From contig CAMWLB010000005.1 of the NCBI GenBank assembly GCA_947174985.1, forward strand, positions 1 through 25,914: a stretch of DNA of 25,914 nucleotides, in the 5' to 3' direction. Both the position numbers and the translations under genes were made by a program. Source of the stretch: an uncultured Lachnospiraceae bacterium. GTDB lineage: Bacteria > Bacillota > Clostridia > Lachnospirales > Lachnospiraceae. Shown in pieces: positions 7,558 to 15,648 of this stretch (positions within the stretch are counted from its first letter, which is position 1; each line of letters opens with the position of its first letter). The notes below the pieces were generated by a model, which was not told the origin of the DNA, did no database searches, and saw only the letters and a program-made list of their open reading frames with translations.

Positions 7558-8620
7558 CCATACAGAAGAAACTTTGAACAAACTGAAATTAAAAGAACCG
7601 GACGACAAAATATACAAAAAGGTATTGGAAAATTGGGATTCCATAGCCAAGCCACTTGACGGGATGGGTAGATTTGAAAAGATTACGGCACAGATGGGTG
7701 CAATTTTAGGTACGGATGAAATTGATATTTCAAAAAAGGCTGTTATCATCATGTGTGCGGATAATGGAATTGTAGAGGAGGGCATCAGCCAGTCCAGTCA
7801 GGAAGTCACAGCGGCAGTAGCAGCGCAGATGGGAAAGGGTGCATCATCCGTAGGAAAAATGGCGGCGAAGGCAGGGGCAGACACGATTCCTGTAGATATC
7901 GGAATCAATGGAAAAGAGCAGATTGCAGGAGTGCTTAACAGAAAAATCCGCTGCGGCACCAGAAATTTTAGTAAGGAACCGGCTATGACGAGAGAAGAAG
8001 CTGTCAGGGCAATTTTTACCGGTATGGAAATTGTGGAAGAGTGCAAAAGGAAAGGCTATCAAATTCTTGCAACCGGTGAAATGGGAATCGGAAATACCAC
8101 AACGAGCAGCGCAGTTGCTGCAGCATTGTTAAGATGCAAAACAGATGAAGTGACCGGAAGGGGCGCCGGGCTTTGTGATGAAAAATTGCAGCGTAAAAAG
8201 CACATTATTACGGAGGCAGTCAAAAAGTATAAACTTTATGAAGCGGAACCTCTTACCGTATTGGAAACAGTTGGGGGATTGGATATTGCCGGACTTGTGG
8301 GGGTTTGCATTGGCGGTGGCATTTTTCATATACCGATAGTGCTTGACGGTGTGATCAGTATGACAGCTGCACTGCTTTCAGAAAGAATTGTGCAGGGAAC
8401 TATACGATATCTGATTCCGTCACATAAAGGCAAAGAACCGGCAGTGGAGAAACTTATGAAGGAATTAAGGTTAGAGCCTGTAATAGACGGCGGAATGGCG
8501 TTGGGCGAAGGAACGGGAGCCGTGATGATGCTGTCACTATTGGAAATGGCATTGTGTGTTTATCGTAAAAGAACTTTATTTTCGGATATTAAAGTGGAGC
8601 AATATGAAAGGTATTCATAA
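7526..8620 (+). CDS. cobT: Nicotinate-nucleotide-dimethylbenzimidazole phosphoribosyltransferase
   Basis: CobT makes alpha-ribazole phosphate, the lower-ligand precursor. The 364-aa product has the family core: MCADNGIVEEGISQSSQEVT (76-95), GEMGIGNTTTSSA (184-196) and the C-terminal GEGTGA with Glu328, which matches the catalytic Glu317 of Salmonella CobT. ATG 7526 lies 5 nt after GGAGGA, so the gene overlaps the end of cbiP by 32 nt; the overlap and site suggest coupled translation. No bluB or bza genes are in the window, so the base it uses may be scavenged or made elsewhere. Confidence 0.95.
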   Translation: MEYSGRQILDNHTEETLNKLKLKEPDDKIYKKVLENWDSIAKPLDGMGRFEKITAQMGAILGTDEIDISKKAVIIMCADNGIVEEGISQSSQEVTAAVAAQMGKGASSVGKMAAKAGADTIPVDIGINGKEQIAGVLNRKIRCGTRNFSKEPAMTREEAVRAIFTGMEIVEECKRKGYQILATGEMGIGNTTTSSAVAAALLRCKTDEVTGRGAGLCDEKLQRKKHIITEAVKKYKLYEAEPLTVLETVGGLDIAGLVGVCIGGGIFHIPIVLDGVISMTAALLSERIVQGTIRYLIPSHKGKEPAVEKLMKELRLEPVIDGGMALGEGTGAVMMLSLLEMALCVYRKRTLFSDIKVEQYERYS

Positions 8621-8622
8621 AA

Positions 8623-9171
8623 ATGATGATTCTGGTTGTTGGAGGAAGTGGAAGCGGAAAATCTTCTTATGCGGAAGAGATGGCTGTTTCTCTTGCCAGG
8701 GAAAATGTGAACGAAATCACTATGAAAAAGTATTATCTTGCAACAATGCAGATTTTTGACAAGGAAGGGCGAGACAGGGTCGAAAGACACAGGAATCTGA
8801 GAAAAGGCAAAGGATTCCTCACGATTGAACAGCCCACAGGGATTTTTGGTGCACTGGAAAAAATGGAAACAGGAGACAGGACTGTTTTGTTGGAATGTAT
8901 CTCTAACCTGACGGCAAATGAGATGTTTTCAGAGGAGAAAGCTAAGACAAAAATGCAGGTTATGGAAGATATCATTTGCGGTATAAAGCTGTTAAAGGAA
9001 CAAACAACGCATTTCGTTGTGGTAAGCAACAATGTATTTGAAGACGGAATTATTTATGACGAAACAACAACGGAGTATATTCATGCAATGGGAATGATCA
9101 ACCATAAACTTGCAGCATTGGCTGATTGGGTAGTGGAAGTGGTAGCAGGGATTCCGGTAATTATAAAATAA
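8623..9171 (+). CDS. cobU: CobU family adenosylcobinamide kinase / guanylyltransferase, divergent C-terminus
   Basis: CobU phosphorylates adenosylcobinamide and transfers GMP to give adenosylcobinamide-GDP. The 182-aa protein keeps the P-loop GGSGSGKSSYAE (7-18), the histidine that would carry GMP (His56 in DRVERHR, matching Salmonella His46), and LLECIS (89-94). The usual NEVGxGIVP motif near residue 135 is replaced by SNNVFEDGIIYDETTTEY, so half of the normal active-site signature is missing. The start could be either of two adjacent ATG codons. The gene sits 2 nt after cobT. A second, short cobU-like gene after cobS keeps the motif missing here, so the two may work together. Confidence 0.88.
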   Translation: MMILVVGGSGSGKSSYAEEMAVSLARENVNEITMKKYYLATMQIFDKEGRDRVERHRNLRKGKGFLTIEQPTGIFGALEKMETGDRTVLLECISNLTANEMFSEEKAKTKMQVMEDIICGIKLLKEQTTHFVVVSNNVFEDGIIYDETTTEYIHAMGMINHKLAALADWVVEVVAGIPVIIK

Positions 9172-9212
9172 TAGTGCAATAGAAAAATAGACGACACGAA
9201 AGGGAACGGAAA

Positions 9213-9986
9213 ATGCAGATAATAAAATCTTTTTTTATAGCGGTATCCATTTATTCTAAAATTCCGGTTCCAGGGTCCACGTGGAAAGAAGATGACATGA
9301 AATATGTTTTTTGCTTTTTTCCGTGGATAGGGGCATTGATTGGCGGCTGCATTTATTTCTGGAACTATTTGTGCGGCATATATCATATAGGGGTTTTGTG
9401 TAGGACTGCGGTAGCAATGGCTATTCCGATTTTTATTACGGGTGGATTTCATGTAGATGGTTTTATGGATACGATGGATGCGATACATTCTTATAGTCAA
9501 AAGAAGAGAAAGTTGGAAATATTAAAGGATTCCCATATTGGCGCTTTTGCAGTTATCATGCTTGCTGCTTATGGATTGGTTCTTTTTGGCGCATTTTCAG
9601 AAATAGAAAGGGATGTGTTGTTAAAAATTGTATGCTGTGGTTTTTTCCTGTCGCGCTGTTTGTGCGGTATCAGCGCAGTTTCCTTTTCGCCCGCAAAAAA
9701 AGATGGTATGCTTTATACTTTCGCAAATAGTTCCCATAAAAAAATCGTGAAAGGCTCGTTATATTTACAAAGTGCGGTATGCATTGGGCTGATGTGTTTT
9801 TGGTCATTTCCTGCAGGCCTGACTGTGGCAGTGGCGGCTGTATTAGCGTTTGTTTATTATTTTTATCGCAGCAGGAAGGAGTTTGGGGGAATTACCGGAG
9901 ATACGGCGGGATATTTTGTGCTTCTCTGTGAAGTATGTATTGTAGTTGCTGCGGCTTTTATCAATATTTTTATATGGAAAGTGTGA
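9213..9986 (+). CDS. cobS: Adenosylcobinamide-GDP ribazoletransferase (cobalamin synthase)
   Basis: CobS is the integral membrane enzyme that joins adenosylcobinamide-GDP to alpha-ribazole (phosphate). The 257-aa product has several hydrophobic segments and the family's Asp-rich motif GGFHVDGFMDTMDA (77-90, with Asp82, Asp86 and Asp89), followed by KDSHIGAFAV (105-114) and an ITGDTAGYFVLLCE segment near the C-terminus. AAAGGG lies upstream at a normal distance. It is separated by 41 nt from cobU and by 5 nt from the following short cobU-like gene. Confidence 0.94.
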   Translation: MQIIKSFFIAVSIYSKIPVPGSTWKEDDMKYVFCFFPWIGALIGGCIYFWNYLCGIYHIGVLCRTAVAMAIPIFITGGFHVDGFMDTMDAIHSYSQKKRKLEILKDSHIGAFAVIMLAAYGLVLFGAFSEIERDVLLKIVCCGFFLSRCLCGISAVSFSPAKKDGMLYTFANSSHKKIVKGSLYLQSAVCIGLMCFWSFPAGLTVAVAAVLAFVYYFYRSRKEFGGITGDTAGYFVLLCEVCIVVAAAFINIFIWKV

Positions 9987-9991
9987 AGAAG

Positions 9992-10384
9992 ATGAAATTA
10001 GTAATAGGCGGAACTGCGCAGGGAAAATTGGAATATGTATTGCTAAAGTATGAGTTGCAAAAAAATAAGGTGTGGAATGGCTGTCTTCCAAATAATACAG
10101 ATGATATAGAACGTAAAGAAAAGCCTGTGATTATTAATCACTTTCATTTATGGGTTAAGAGTCGGATGATAAGTGGCGGATGTCCGGAAGATGAAATTAT
10201 GTCATTTCTGGATTGCAATGAGGACTGTATTATTATATGCGATGAGATTGGAAACGGGATTATTCCGATAGAACCGTTTGAAAGAGAATACAGGGAACGT
10301 GTGGGAAGGATTCTTGTGCAGCTTGCAAAGAGGGCAGAGGAGGTAGAGCGTATCATATGCGGAATGGGACAGAAAATCAAATAA
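9992..10384 (+). CDS. Short CobU-like protein with a degenerate P-loop
   Basis: ATG 9992 follows GAAGAAG and places the glycine-rich strand at the N-terminus, as in CobU. The 130-aa protein starts with KLVIGGTAQGKLEY, a CobU-like P-loop in which the last Ser/Thr is Leu. It ends with CDEIGNGIIPIEPFEREYRE (83-102) then VGRILVQLAKRAEEVERIICG, closely matching the C-terminal NEVGxGIVP...RxFRDxxGRxNQxxA block of CobU. The central 50 or so residues that hold the guanylylated His in CobU are missing. The reading frame is intact and tightly placed between cobS and cobC (overlapping the latter by 28 nt), so it is probably a functional subunit rather than debris. Confidence 0.8.
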   Translation: MKLVIGGTAQGKLEYVLLKYELQKNKVWNGCLPNNTDDIERKEKPVIINHFHLWVKSRMISGGCPEDEIMSFLDCNEDCIIICDEIGNGIIPIEPFEREYRERVGRILVQLAKRAEEVERIICGMGQKIK

Positions 10385-11001
10385 CACTGGTATTTATCCG
10401 ACATGGTGAAACGCAGGCCAATAAAGAACGAAGATATCTGGGGAAAACAGACGAATCCCTTTCCAAAAAAGGAATAGAGATATTGAAATCTTATAAAATG
10501 CAAAAACTTTATCCTGATGTGAAATGTCTGTTTACCAGTCCCATGAAAAGATGTACGGAGACTGCTAAAATCATTTATCCCACGTTACGCCCGATTGTTA
10601 TTCCAGAATGGGAAGAGATCAATTTTGGACGGTTTGAATATAGAAATTATGAGGAATTAAAAGATGATGTACAGTATCAGTCATGGCTTTGCAGCGGAGG
10701 CACGCTGGATTTTCCAGAGGGAGAAAGCAGAAAGGATTTTATCCTGCGATGCAAAAGCGGTTTTATAAGCATGTGCAATGAATTGAATCAGTCTGTAGGA
10801 CGAAAGGCAAAGAATCCTGCTTCTGTAGGAATGATTGTTCATGGCGGAACGATTATGTCATTGTTGAGTTTATATGGTGGAAATGATTATTTTGACTATC
10901 AGGTGTCAAACGGCAGAGGCTATGTATGCAGACTGACTGGTTTGAATGACAAGAAAACACAGGAAGAACAAATGCAGATAAAGGTGGTAGCGGAAATATG
11001 A
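10357..11001 (+). CDS. cobC: Histidine phosphatase, CobC-like (alpha-ribazole phosphatase)
   Basis: The 214-aa product belongs to the phosphoglycerate-mutase-like superfamily: RHGET with phospho-accepting His16, Arg15 beside it, SPMKRCTETA (61-70) with the second arginine, EEINFGRFE (86-94) and the second His162 in VHGGT. CobC removes the phosphate from alpha-ribazole phosphate or adenosylcobalamin phosphate. The superfamily is broad, and it is the position between cobS/cobU-like and cbiB that supports the CobC call. AGGAGG at 10338-10343 is 13 nt from the ATG, a slightly long distance; the gene overlaps the previous one by 28 nt. Confidence 0.85.
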   Translation: MRNGTENQITLVFIRHGETQANKERRYLGKTDESLSKKGIEILKSYKMQKLYPDVKCLFTSPMKRCTETAKIIYPTLRPIVIPEWEEINFGRFEYRNYEELKDDVQYQSWLCSGGTLDFPEGESRKDFILRCKSGFISMCNELNQSVGRKAKNPASVGMIVHGGTIMSLLSLYGGNDYFDYQVSNGRGYVCRLTGLNDKKTQEEQMQIKVVAEI

Positions 11002-11999
11002 GACACTATATGAACTATCACATGATTGCCTTTTTCATGGGATTTCTGCTAGATTTGGTTTTAGGTGATCCGTATTGTTTTCCTCACCCAATCCGTCTGA
11101 TTGGAAAGCTGATAACAGGAAGCGAAAAAATACTTCGTGGAATGGGGATAAGAGGAAAAGATAAAAAGGCAGATCATAATGGAAAAGAGCTTCGGCAGGG
11201 AATCGGACTGGTGCTCATTGTGATGATCAGCGTGACGGCAGTTACATCATTTCTGGTGTTTATGGCATATTGGCTGCATCCAGTCCTGGGAGTGGCGGTG
11301 GAGTGCGTTATGACTTATCAGATACTTGCAGTAAAATGTCTGAAGGTGGAAAGTATGAAAGTCTACCAATGCCTGAAAAATGGTAATCTGGAGCAGGCGA
11401 GGAAAGCCGTTTCCATGATTGTGGGAAGGGATACGGAATGGCTGGATGAAGAAGGCATTGCAAAAGCAGCAGTAGAAACGGTGGCGGAGAACACTTCTGA
11501 CGGAGTGATTGCACCGATGTTGTATCTGGCAATTGGAGGTCCGATACTTGGATTTTTATATAAAGCAATAAATACAATGGATTCCATGATTGGATATAAA
11601 AATGACAAGTACCTGTATTTCGGAAAAGCAGCGGCAAAGCTGGACGATTTTGTGAATTTCCTTCCGGCAAGAATCAGCGCCGGTCTTATGATTACCGCAT
11701 CTTTTCTTGCGGACGAAAATTATTCTGGAAAAGGTGCATGGGAAATCTATAAAAGAGACCGCAGAAAACATGCAAGCCCTAATTCCGGTCAGACAGAGGC
11801 AGTATGCGCCGGCGCGCTTTCCATAAGACTTGCAGGTGATGCCAGTTATTTTGGAAAGACAGTAAAGAAACCGTATATCGGTAAGGCGGTTCGAAGAGTA
11901 GAATGCGAGGATATAAAACGGGTAAATCATTTGATGTACATTACTGCATGGCTGTGTCAGGTGTTATGTCTGTTGGCAATGTTGATGATATACATCTGA
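10998..11999 (+). CDS. cbiB: Adenosylcobinamide-phosphate synthase (membrane protein)
   Basis: CbiB attaches (R)-1-amino-2-propanol O-2-phosphate (made by CobD, the next gene) to adenosylcobyric acid. The 333-aa protein has the family opening FLLDLVLGDPYCFPHPIRLIG (split over residues 16-36 around GDP and HP), the central AAVETVAENTSDGVIAPMLY region with the VAENTSDG signature, MDSMIGYKN, and HASPNSGQTEAVCAGAL near residue 260. It has about four to five membrane segments. It overlaps cobC by 4 nt (ATGA). Confidence 0.95.
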   Translation: MRHYMNYHMIAFFMGFLLDLVLGDPYCFPHPIRLIGKLITGSEKILRGMGIRGKDKKADHNGKELRQGIGLVLIVMISVTAVTSFLVFMAYWLHPVLGVAVECVMTYQILAVKCLKVESMKVYQCLKNGNLEQARKAVSMIVGRDTEWLDEEGIAKAAVETVAENTSDGVIAPMLYLAIGGPILGFLYKAINTMDSMIGYKNDKYLYFGKAAAKLDDFVNFLPARISAGLMITASFLADENYSGKGAWEIYKRDRRKHASPNSGQTEAVCAGALSIRLAGDASYFGKTVKKPYIGKAVRRVECEDIKRVNHLMYITAWLCQVLCLLAMLMIYI

Positions 12000-12021
12000 G
12001 GGATATTATAAAATGACAAAC

Positions 12022-12027
12022 GGAGGA
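12022..12027 (+). promoter_or_regulatory. Ribosome binding site that sets the cobD start
   Basis: GGAGGA lies 6 nt before ATG 12034 and inside the frame that opens at ATG 12013. The upstream ATG has only GAGGG 10 nt before it. The strong site supports the shorter CobD protein starting MSIHGGD, which fits the usual start of CobD proteins near their HGG motif. Confidence 0.7.
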
Positions 12028-12033
12028 ACATGG

Positions 12034-13056
12034 ATGAGCATTCATGGAGGCGATGTTTATAGAAATCACGTGGATATTGATTTTTCAATTAATGTAAATC
12101 CCCTTGGCACACCGGAATGTGTAAAAGAGGCGCTTCATAGGGCAGTTGAAATATGTGGAAAATATCCTGATATGGAAGCGGAAAGACTGGGAGAGGCAGT
12201 CAGTACGTTTCTTGGAGTGCCAAAGGAATATTTGCTGTTCGGAAATGGGGCATCAGAACTTTTTATGGCGATTGTTCATGGCATAAAACCAAAAAAAGTC
12301 GTGATACCAGTGCCTTCCTTTTATGGATATGAATATGCTGCAAAAGCAGTGGACAGTGAGATGATTTATTACGAGATGAATCAGGAAAATAACTTTTGTG
12401 TGACAGAGGATATGAACCGCATCCTGACAGAAGATGTGGACCTTCTTTTTCTTGCCAATCCCAATAATCCGATTGGAAACCTTTTGGATAAAGAGATGAT
12501 AAAAAAGCTGTTGCTGCATTGCAGGGATAAAGGGATTTATGTGGTGGTAGATGAATGTTTTATTGAATTTTGCGGCAATCAGTTTTCTTTACTGTCTGAG
12601 ACCCGGAAATCTGAACATCTGATACTTGTGAGGGCGTTTACAAAAATTTTTTCGATTCCGGGAGTGCGCTTAGGATATCTGGTGTGTAAAAGTAAGGCGG
12701 TACATACAAAAATAGCCGGACAACTCCCTGAATGGAATATTTCCTGTTTTGCCCAGGAAGCGGGATGTATATGTGCTAAGCAGGCAGAGTTTACCCTGAA
12801 AACGAAAAACTATATTGAAAACGAACGACAGTTTATGGAAAAAAGACTGATACAATTAGAATTAAGGACATTCCCGTCTGTGTCAAATTTTATCACGGTC
12901 TACAGTGATAAACCTCTATATGACAAGCTGCTGAAAAGAGGGATTTTAATCAGGGACTGCAGTAATTTCAGAGGATTGGGAAAAGGGTTTTACCGTATTG
13001 CGGTAAAGAGCAGGGAAGAAAACGAGATTTTACTCAAGGCAATAGAATCCTTGTGA
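12034..13056 (+). CDS. cobD: L-threonine-O-3-phosphate decarboxylase (PLP enzyme)
   Basis: CobD decarboxylates L-threonine phosphate to (R)-1-amino-2-propanol phosphate, the linker used by CbiB. The 340-aa product is a fold-type I aminotransferase close to HisC: HGGDVYR at the N-terminus, DFSINVNPLG, FGNGASELF (PLP phosphate region), ANPNNPIGN, VVVDECFIEF with the cofactor-pairing Asp, and RAFTKIFSIPGVRLGY with the Schiff-base Lys204. The HGGD opening and neighbouring cbiB separate it from histidinol-phosphate aminotransferase. An alternative start at 12013 would add seven residues. Confidence 0.93.
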   Translation: MSIHGGDVYRNHVDIDFSINVNPLGTPECVKEALHRAVEICGKYPDMEAERLGEAVSTFLGVPKEYLLFGNGASELFMAIVHGIKPKKVVIPVPSFYGYEYAAKAVDSEMIYYEMNQENNFCVTEDMNRILTEDVDLLFLANPNNPIGNLLDKEMIKKLLLHCRDKGIYVVVDECFIEFCGNQFSLLSETRKSEHLILVRAFTKIFSIPGVRLGYLVCKSKAVHTKIAGQLPEWNISCFAQEAGCICAKQAEFTLKTKNYIENERQFMEKRLIQLELRTFPSVSNFITVYSDKPLYDKLLKRGILIRDCSNFRGLGKGFYRIAVKSREENEILLKAIESL

Positions 13057-13114
13057 AGCATAGGTTTTTATTGTGGAAAACTATGTAGATTGAGAAAGGA
13101 GCAGGGATATAAAA

Positions 13115-13759
13115 ATGGGACATTCTAAAATAGAAAATCTGCCGCCGGAAGAAATTGAAAAGCGAAGCTTTGAGATCATTACGGAAGAACTTATAAAAAG
13201 AGGTATCCGTCTTCCGAAAGAGGAAGAATTGATTACAAAACGGGTAATACATACCAGTGCAGACTTTGATTATGCCGAAACACTTTGCTATTCCAAAGGA
13301 GCAGTGGAAATCTTGAAAGAGCTGATAAAAAATGGAGCTGACATAGTAACAGATACCAATATGGTATTGGCAGGAATCAATAAAAAGGCGCTTGCAAAAT
13401 TTGGCGGGGAAGCCCATTGCTTTATGGCAGATGAAGAGATTGCACTTCTGGCAAAGCAGAGAAATGTGACGCGGGCGGCCGTCAGTATGGAAAAGGCGGC
13501 GGCAATTAAAAAACCGATTATTTTTGCAATCGGCAATGCGCCGACCGCTTTGATAAAGCTGTATGAGATGGCAGAAATGAGGGAAAAAAAGGAATGGAAA
13601 CCGGCCTTTGTCATTGGTGTTCCGGTGGGATTTGTCAATGTGGAAGCGGCAAAGGAACTTATATTGGGAACGGATATTCCATATATCATAAACAAAGGGC
13701 GAAAAGGCGGAAGCAATATCGCTGCGGCAATTTGTAATGCCATATTATACCAGATGTGA
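13115..13759 (+). CDS. cbiC: Cobalt-precorrin-8 methylmutase
   Basis: CbiC moves the C11 methyl group to C12 to form cobyrinic acid. The 214-aa product has the family catalytic histidine (His46 in RVIHTSADFDY), DTNMVLAGI (109-117 region), AIGNAPTAL and the C-terminal GVPVGFVNVEAAKE. AAAGGAG lies upstream. The 58-nt gap before it is among the larger in the operon but shows no clear promoter or terminator. Confidence 0.96.
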   Translation: MGHSKIENLPPEEIEKRSFEIITEELIKRGIRLPKEEELITKRVIHTSADFDYAETLCYSKGAVEILKELIKNGADIVTDTNMVLAGINKKALAKFGGEAHCFMADEEIALLAKQRNVTRAAVSMEKAAAIKKPIIFAIGNAPTALIKLYEMAEMREKKEWKPAFVIGVPVGFVNVEAAKELILGTDIPYIINKGRKGGSNIAAAICNAILYQM

Positions 13760-13774
13760 GAAAGGAAAACGAAG

Positions 13775-14914
13775 ATGCGATATGGTTTTACAACCGGAAG
13801 CTGTGCGGCTGCGGCTGCAAAAGCCGCTGCTTATATGCTGCTGACAGGATTTAAAAAGACAGAAATGACAATAGAAACGCCAAAAGGCATACTGTACAAT
13901 GCAAAACTTCTGGATATCATATGTGGGGAAAATGAATCGAGTTGTGCGGTAGAAAAAGATGGCGGGGATGATCCGGATATTACAACAGGTACATGGATTT
14001 ATGCAAAAGTTTCTTATACAAAAGAAAATATGAAAAAGGAATGCGAAGAAGGCAAGGAGCAAGAAATCATCATTGAAGGCGGAACGGGTGTGGGGAGAGT
14101 GACCAAGCCGGGACTTGATCAGCCTGTAGGAAATGCCGCAATTAATCACATTCCGAGGGAAATGATAAAAAAAGAGGTATTGGAAATTTGCAGGATGACA
14201 GACTATAAAGGCAATCTGAAAGTTGAGATTTCAGTGCCGGAAGGTGAAAAGCTGTGTGAACGTACTTTTAATCCAAGACTTGGCATCGTGGGCGGTATTT
14301 CCATATTAGGAACGAGTGGAATTGTGGAGCCTATGAGTAGTCAGGCACTGCTTGATACCATTCGGGTAGAATTGTGTCAAAGAAGGGCTTTAGGATATGA
14401 TTATGTTGCAGTTTCACCGGGAAATTATGGTTTGGACTTTATGAGGAAAACATATGGATATGATTTGGACAAAAGCGTGAAATGCAGCAATTTTATCGGG
14501 GCAACCATTGATATGGCAGTAGAATTGGGATTTCAGAAAATGCTCCTGACCGGTCATATAGGCAAGCTGATCAAGGTTGCCGGTGGAATTATGAATACGC
14601 ATTCCAAAGAAGCAGACTGTAGGATGGAGCTTCTGGCTGCATTTTCTATAAGGGAGCAGGTAGAACCTTTACAAATCCGAAAAATACTGGACTGTGTGAC
14701 TACAGAGGAAGCAATTCCTTTTTTAGAGAAAAGCGGAAAATTGCAGCAGGTCATGGAAGGGATTGCAGAGCGTATCTGCTATTATATGGAAAATCGCGCC
14801 GGAGGAAAAATGAAAACAGATTGTATTCTATTTTCCAATGAATACGGTGAACTGGCAAAAAGTAAGGGGGCAGAGGAATGGTTTATTTTGTTGGGGCAGG
14901 AACAGGCGCAGTAG
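13775..14914 (+). CDS. cbiD: Cobalt-precorrin-5B C1-methyltransferase
   Basis: CbiD methylates C1 of the ring in the anaerobic route using SAM, and is a marker of that route. The 379-aa protein opens with the typical RYGFTTGSCAAAAAKAAA, then DGGDDPDITTG (62-72), GGTGVGRVTKPGLDQPVGNA (102-121), GNYGLDFMRKTYG and GHIGKLIKVAGGIMNTHS. The start is close to the TTG motif, as in relatives, with AGAAAGG upstream. Its end overlaps cbiF by 37 nt. Confidence 0.96.
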   Translation: MRYGFTTGSCAAAAAKAAAYMLLTGFKKTEMTIETPKGILYNAKLLDIICGENESSCAVEKDGGDDPDITTGTWIYAKVSYTKENMKKECEEGKEQEIIIEGGTGVGRVTKPGLDQPVGNAAINHIPREMIKKEVLEICRMTDYKGNLKVEISVPEGEKLCERTFNPRLGIVGGISILGTSGIVEPMSSQALLDTIRVELCQRRALGYDYVAVSPGNYGLDFMRKTYGYDLDKSVKCSNFIGATIDMAVELGFQKMLLTGHIGKLIKVAGGIMNTHSKEADCRMELLAAFSIREQVEPLQIRKILDCVTTEEAIPFLEKSGKLQQVMEGIAERICYYMENRAGGKMKTDCILFSNEYGELAKSKGAEEWFILLGQEQAQ

Positions 14915-15648
14915 ATTTGATAACAGTCAGGGGAATGCGCTTATTGGAACAGGCAGATGTGATTATTTATGCCGGTTCTTTAGTGAATCCGGAACTGCTT
15001 GCATATGCAAAAAAAAATTGCGAGATACATAACAGTGCGAAACTAACATTAGAAGAAGTGATACAGATTATCTCCGGTGCGGAAATCGAAGGAAAAACAA
15101 CTGTCCGCCTGCATACAGGAGAGCCCAGTATCTATGGAGCGGTCAGGGAACAGATGGATGAGTTGGATGCGCTTGGCATTTCTTATGAGAGCTGTCCGGG
15201 GGTAAGCGCCTGTTTTGGTGCAGCGGCATCCCTGAATCTTGAATATACATTGCCGGGAATTTCACAATCTCTGATTATTACAAGAATGGAAGGGAGAACA
15301 GAAGTGCCGGAGAAGGAACGTATTGAGAGTCTTGCTGCTCATCAGGCATCTATGGCAATTTATTTAAGTGCCGGAATGATTCAGGAATTAAGCCGCCGGC
15401 TGATTTCGGGCGGATATGAGGGAAGCACGCCGGCGGCTCTTATCTATAAAGCAACATGGGCTGAGGAGGAGGCGTATGTCTGTACTATTGAAACATTATA
15501 TGACACATCAGTAAAGCATGGTATTACGAAAACCGCTTTGATATTGGTGGGAGATGCGATTGCCCATCAGCACTACAGAAAATCAAGGTTATATGCGCCG
15601 GATTTTTCCACTGGGTATCGGGAGGCAAAACAAAAAGAATGGAATTAA
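14878..15648 (+). CDS. cbiF: Cobalt-precorrin-4 C11-methyltransferase
   Basis: CbiF is a tetrapyrrole (corrin/porphyrin) methylase that adds the C11 methyl. The 256-aa product has VYFVGAGTGAVDLITVRG (2-19), YAGSLVNPELL (31-41), LHTGEPSIYGAVREQM (78-93) and the CPGVSACFGAAASL segment that is characteristic of CobM/CbiF. It starts inside cbiD and overlaps cbiG by 10 nt. Confidence 0.95.
   Translation: MVYFVGAGTGAVDLITVRGMRLLEQADVIIYAGSLVNPELLAYAKKNCEIHNSAKLTLEEVIQIISGAEIEGKTTVRLHTGEPSIYGAVREQMDELDALGISYESCPGVSACFGAAASLNLEYTLPGISQSLIITRMEGRTEVPEKERIESLAAHQASMAIYLSAGMIQELSRRLISGGYEGSTPAALIYKATWAEEEAYVCTIETLYDTSVKHGITKTALILVGDAIAHQHYRKSRLYAPDFSTGYREAKQKEWN

Noticed and set aside
9992..10384. Reading the short cobU-like gene as a pseudogene
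   Set aside because: The frame is intact, it has a ribosome site, its C-terminal motifs are conserved and it is tightly packed between cobS and cobC.
12013..12033. cobD starting at ATG 12013
   Set aside because: GGAGGA lies inside this segment at the right distance for ATG 12034; the extra seven residues precede the usual HGGD start.
13288..13743. Long open frame on the - strand across cbiC
   Set aside because: It is a shadow of a well-supported gene on the + strand with clear family motifs.
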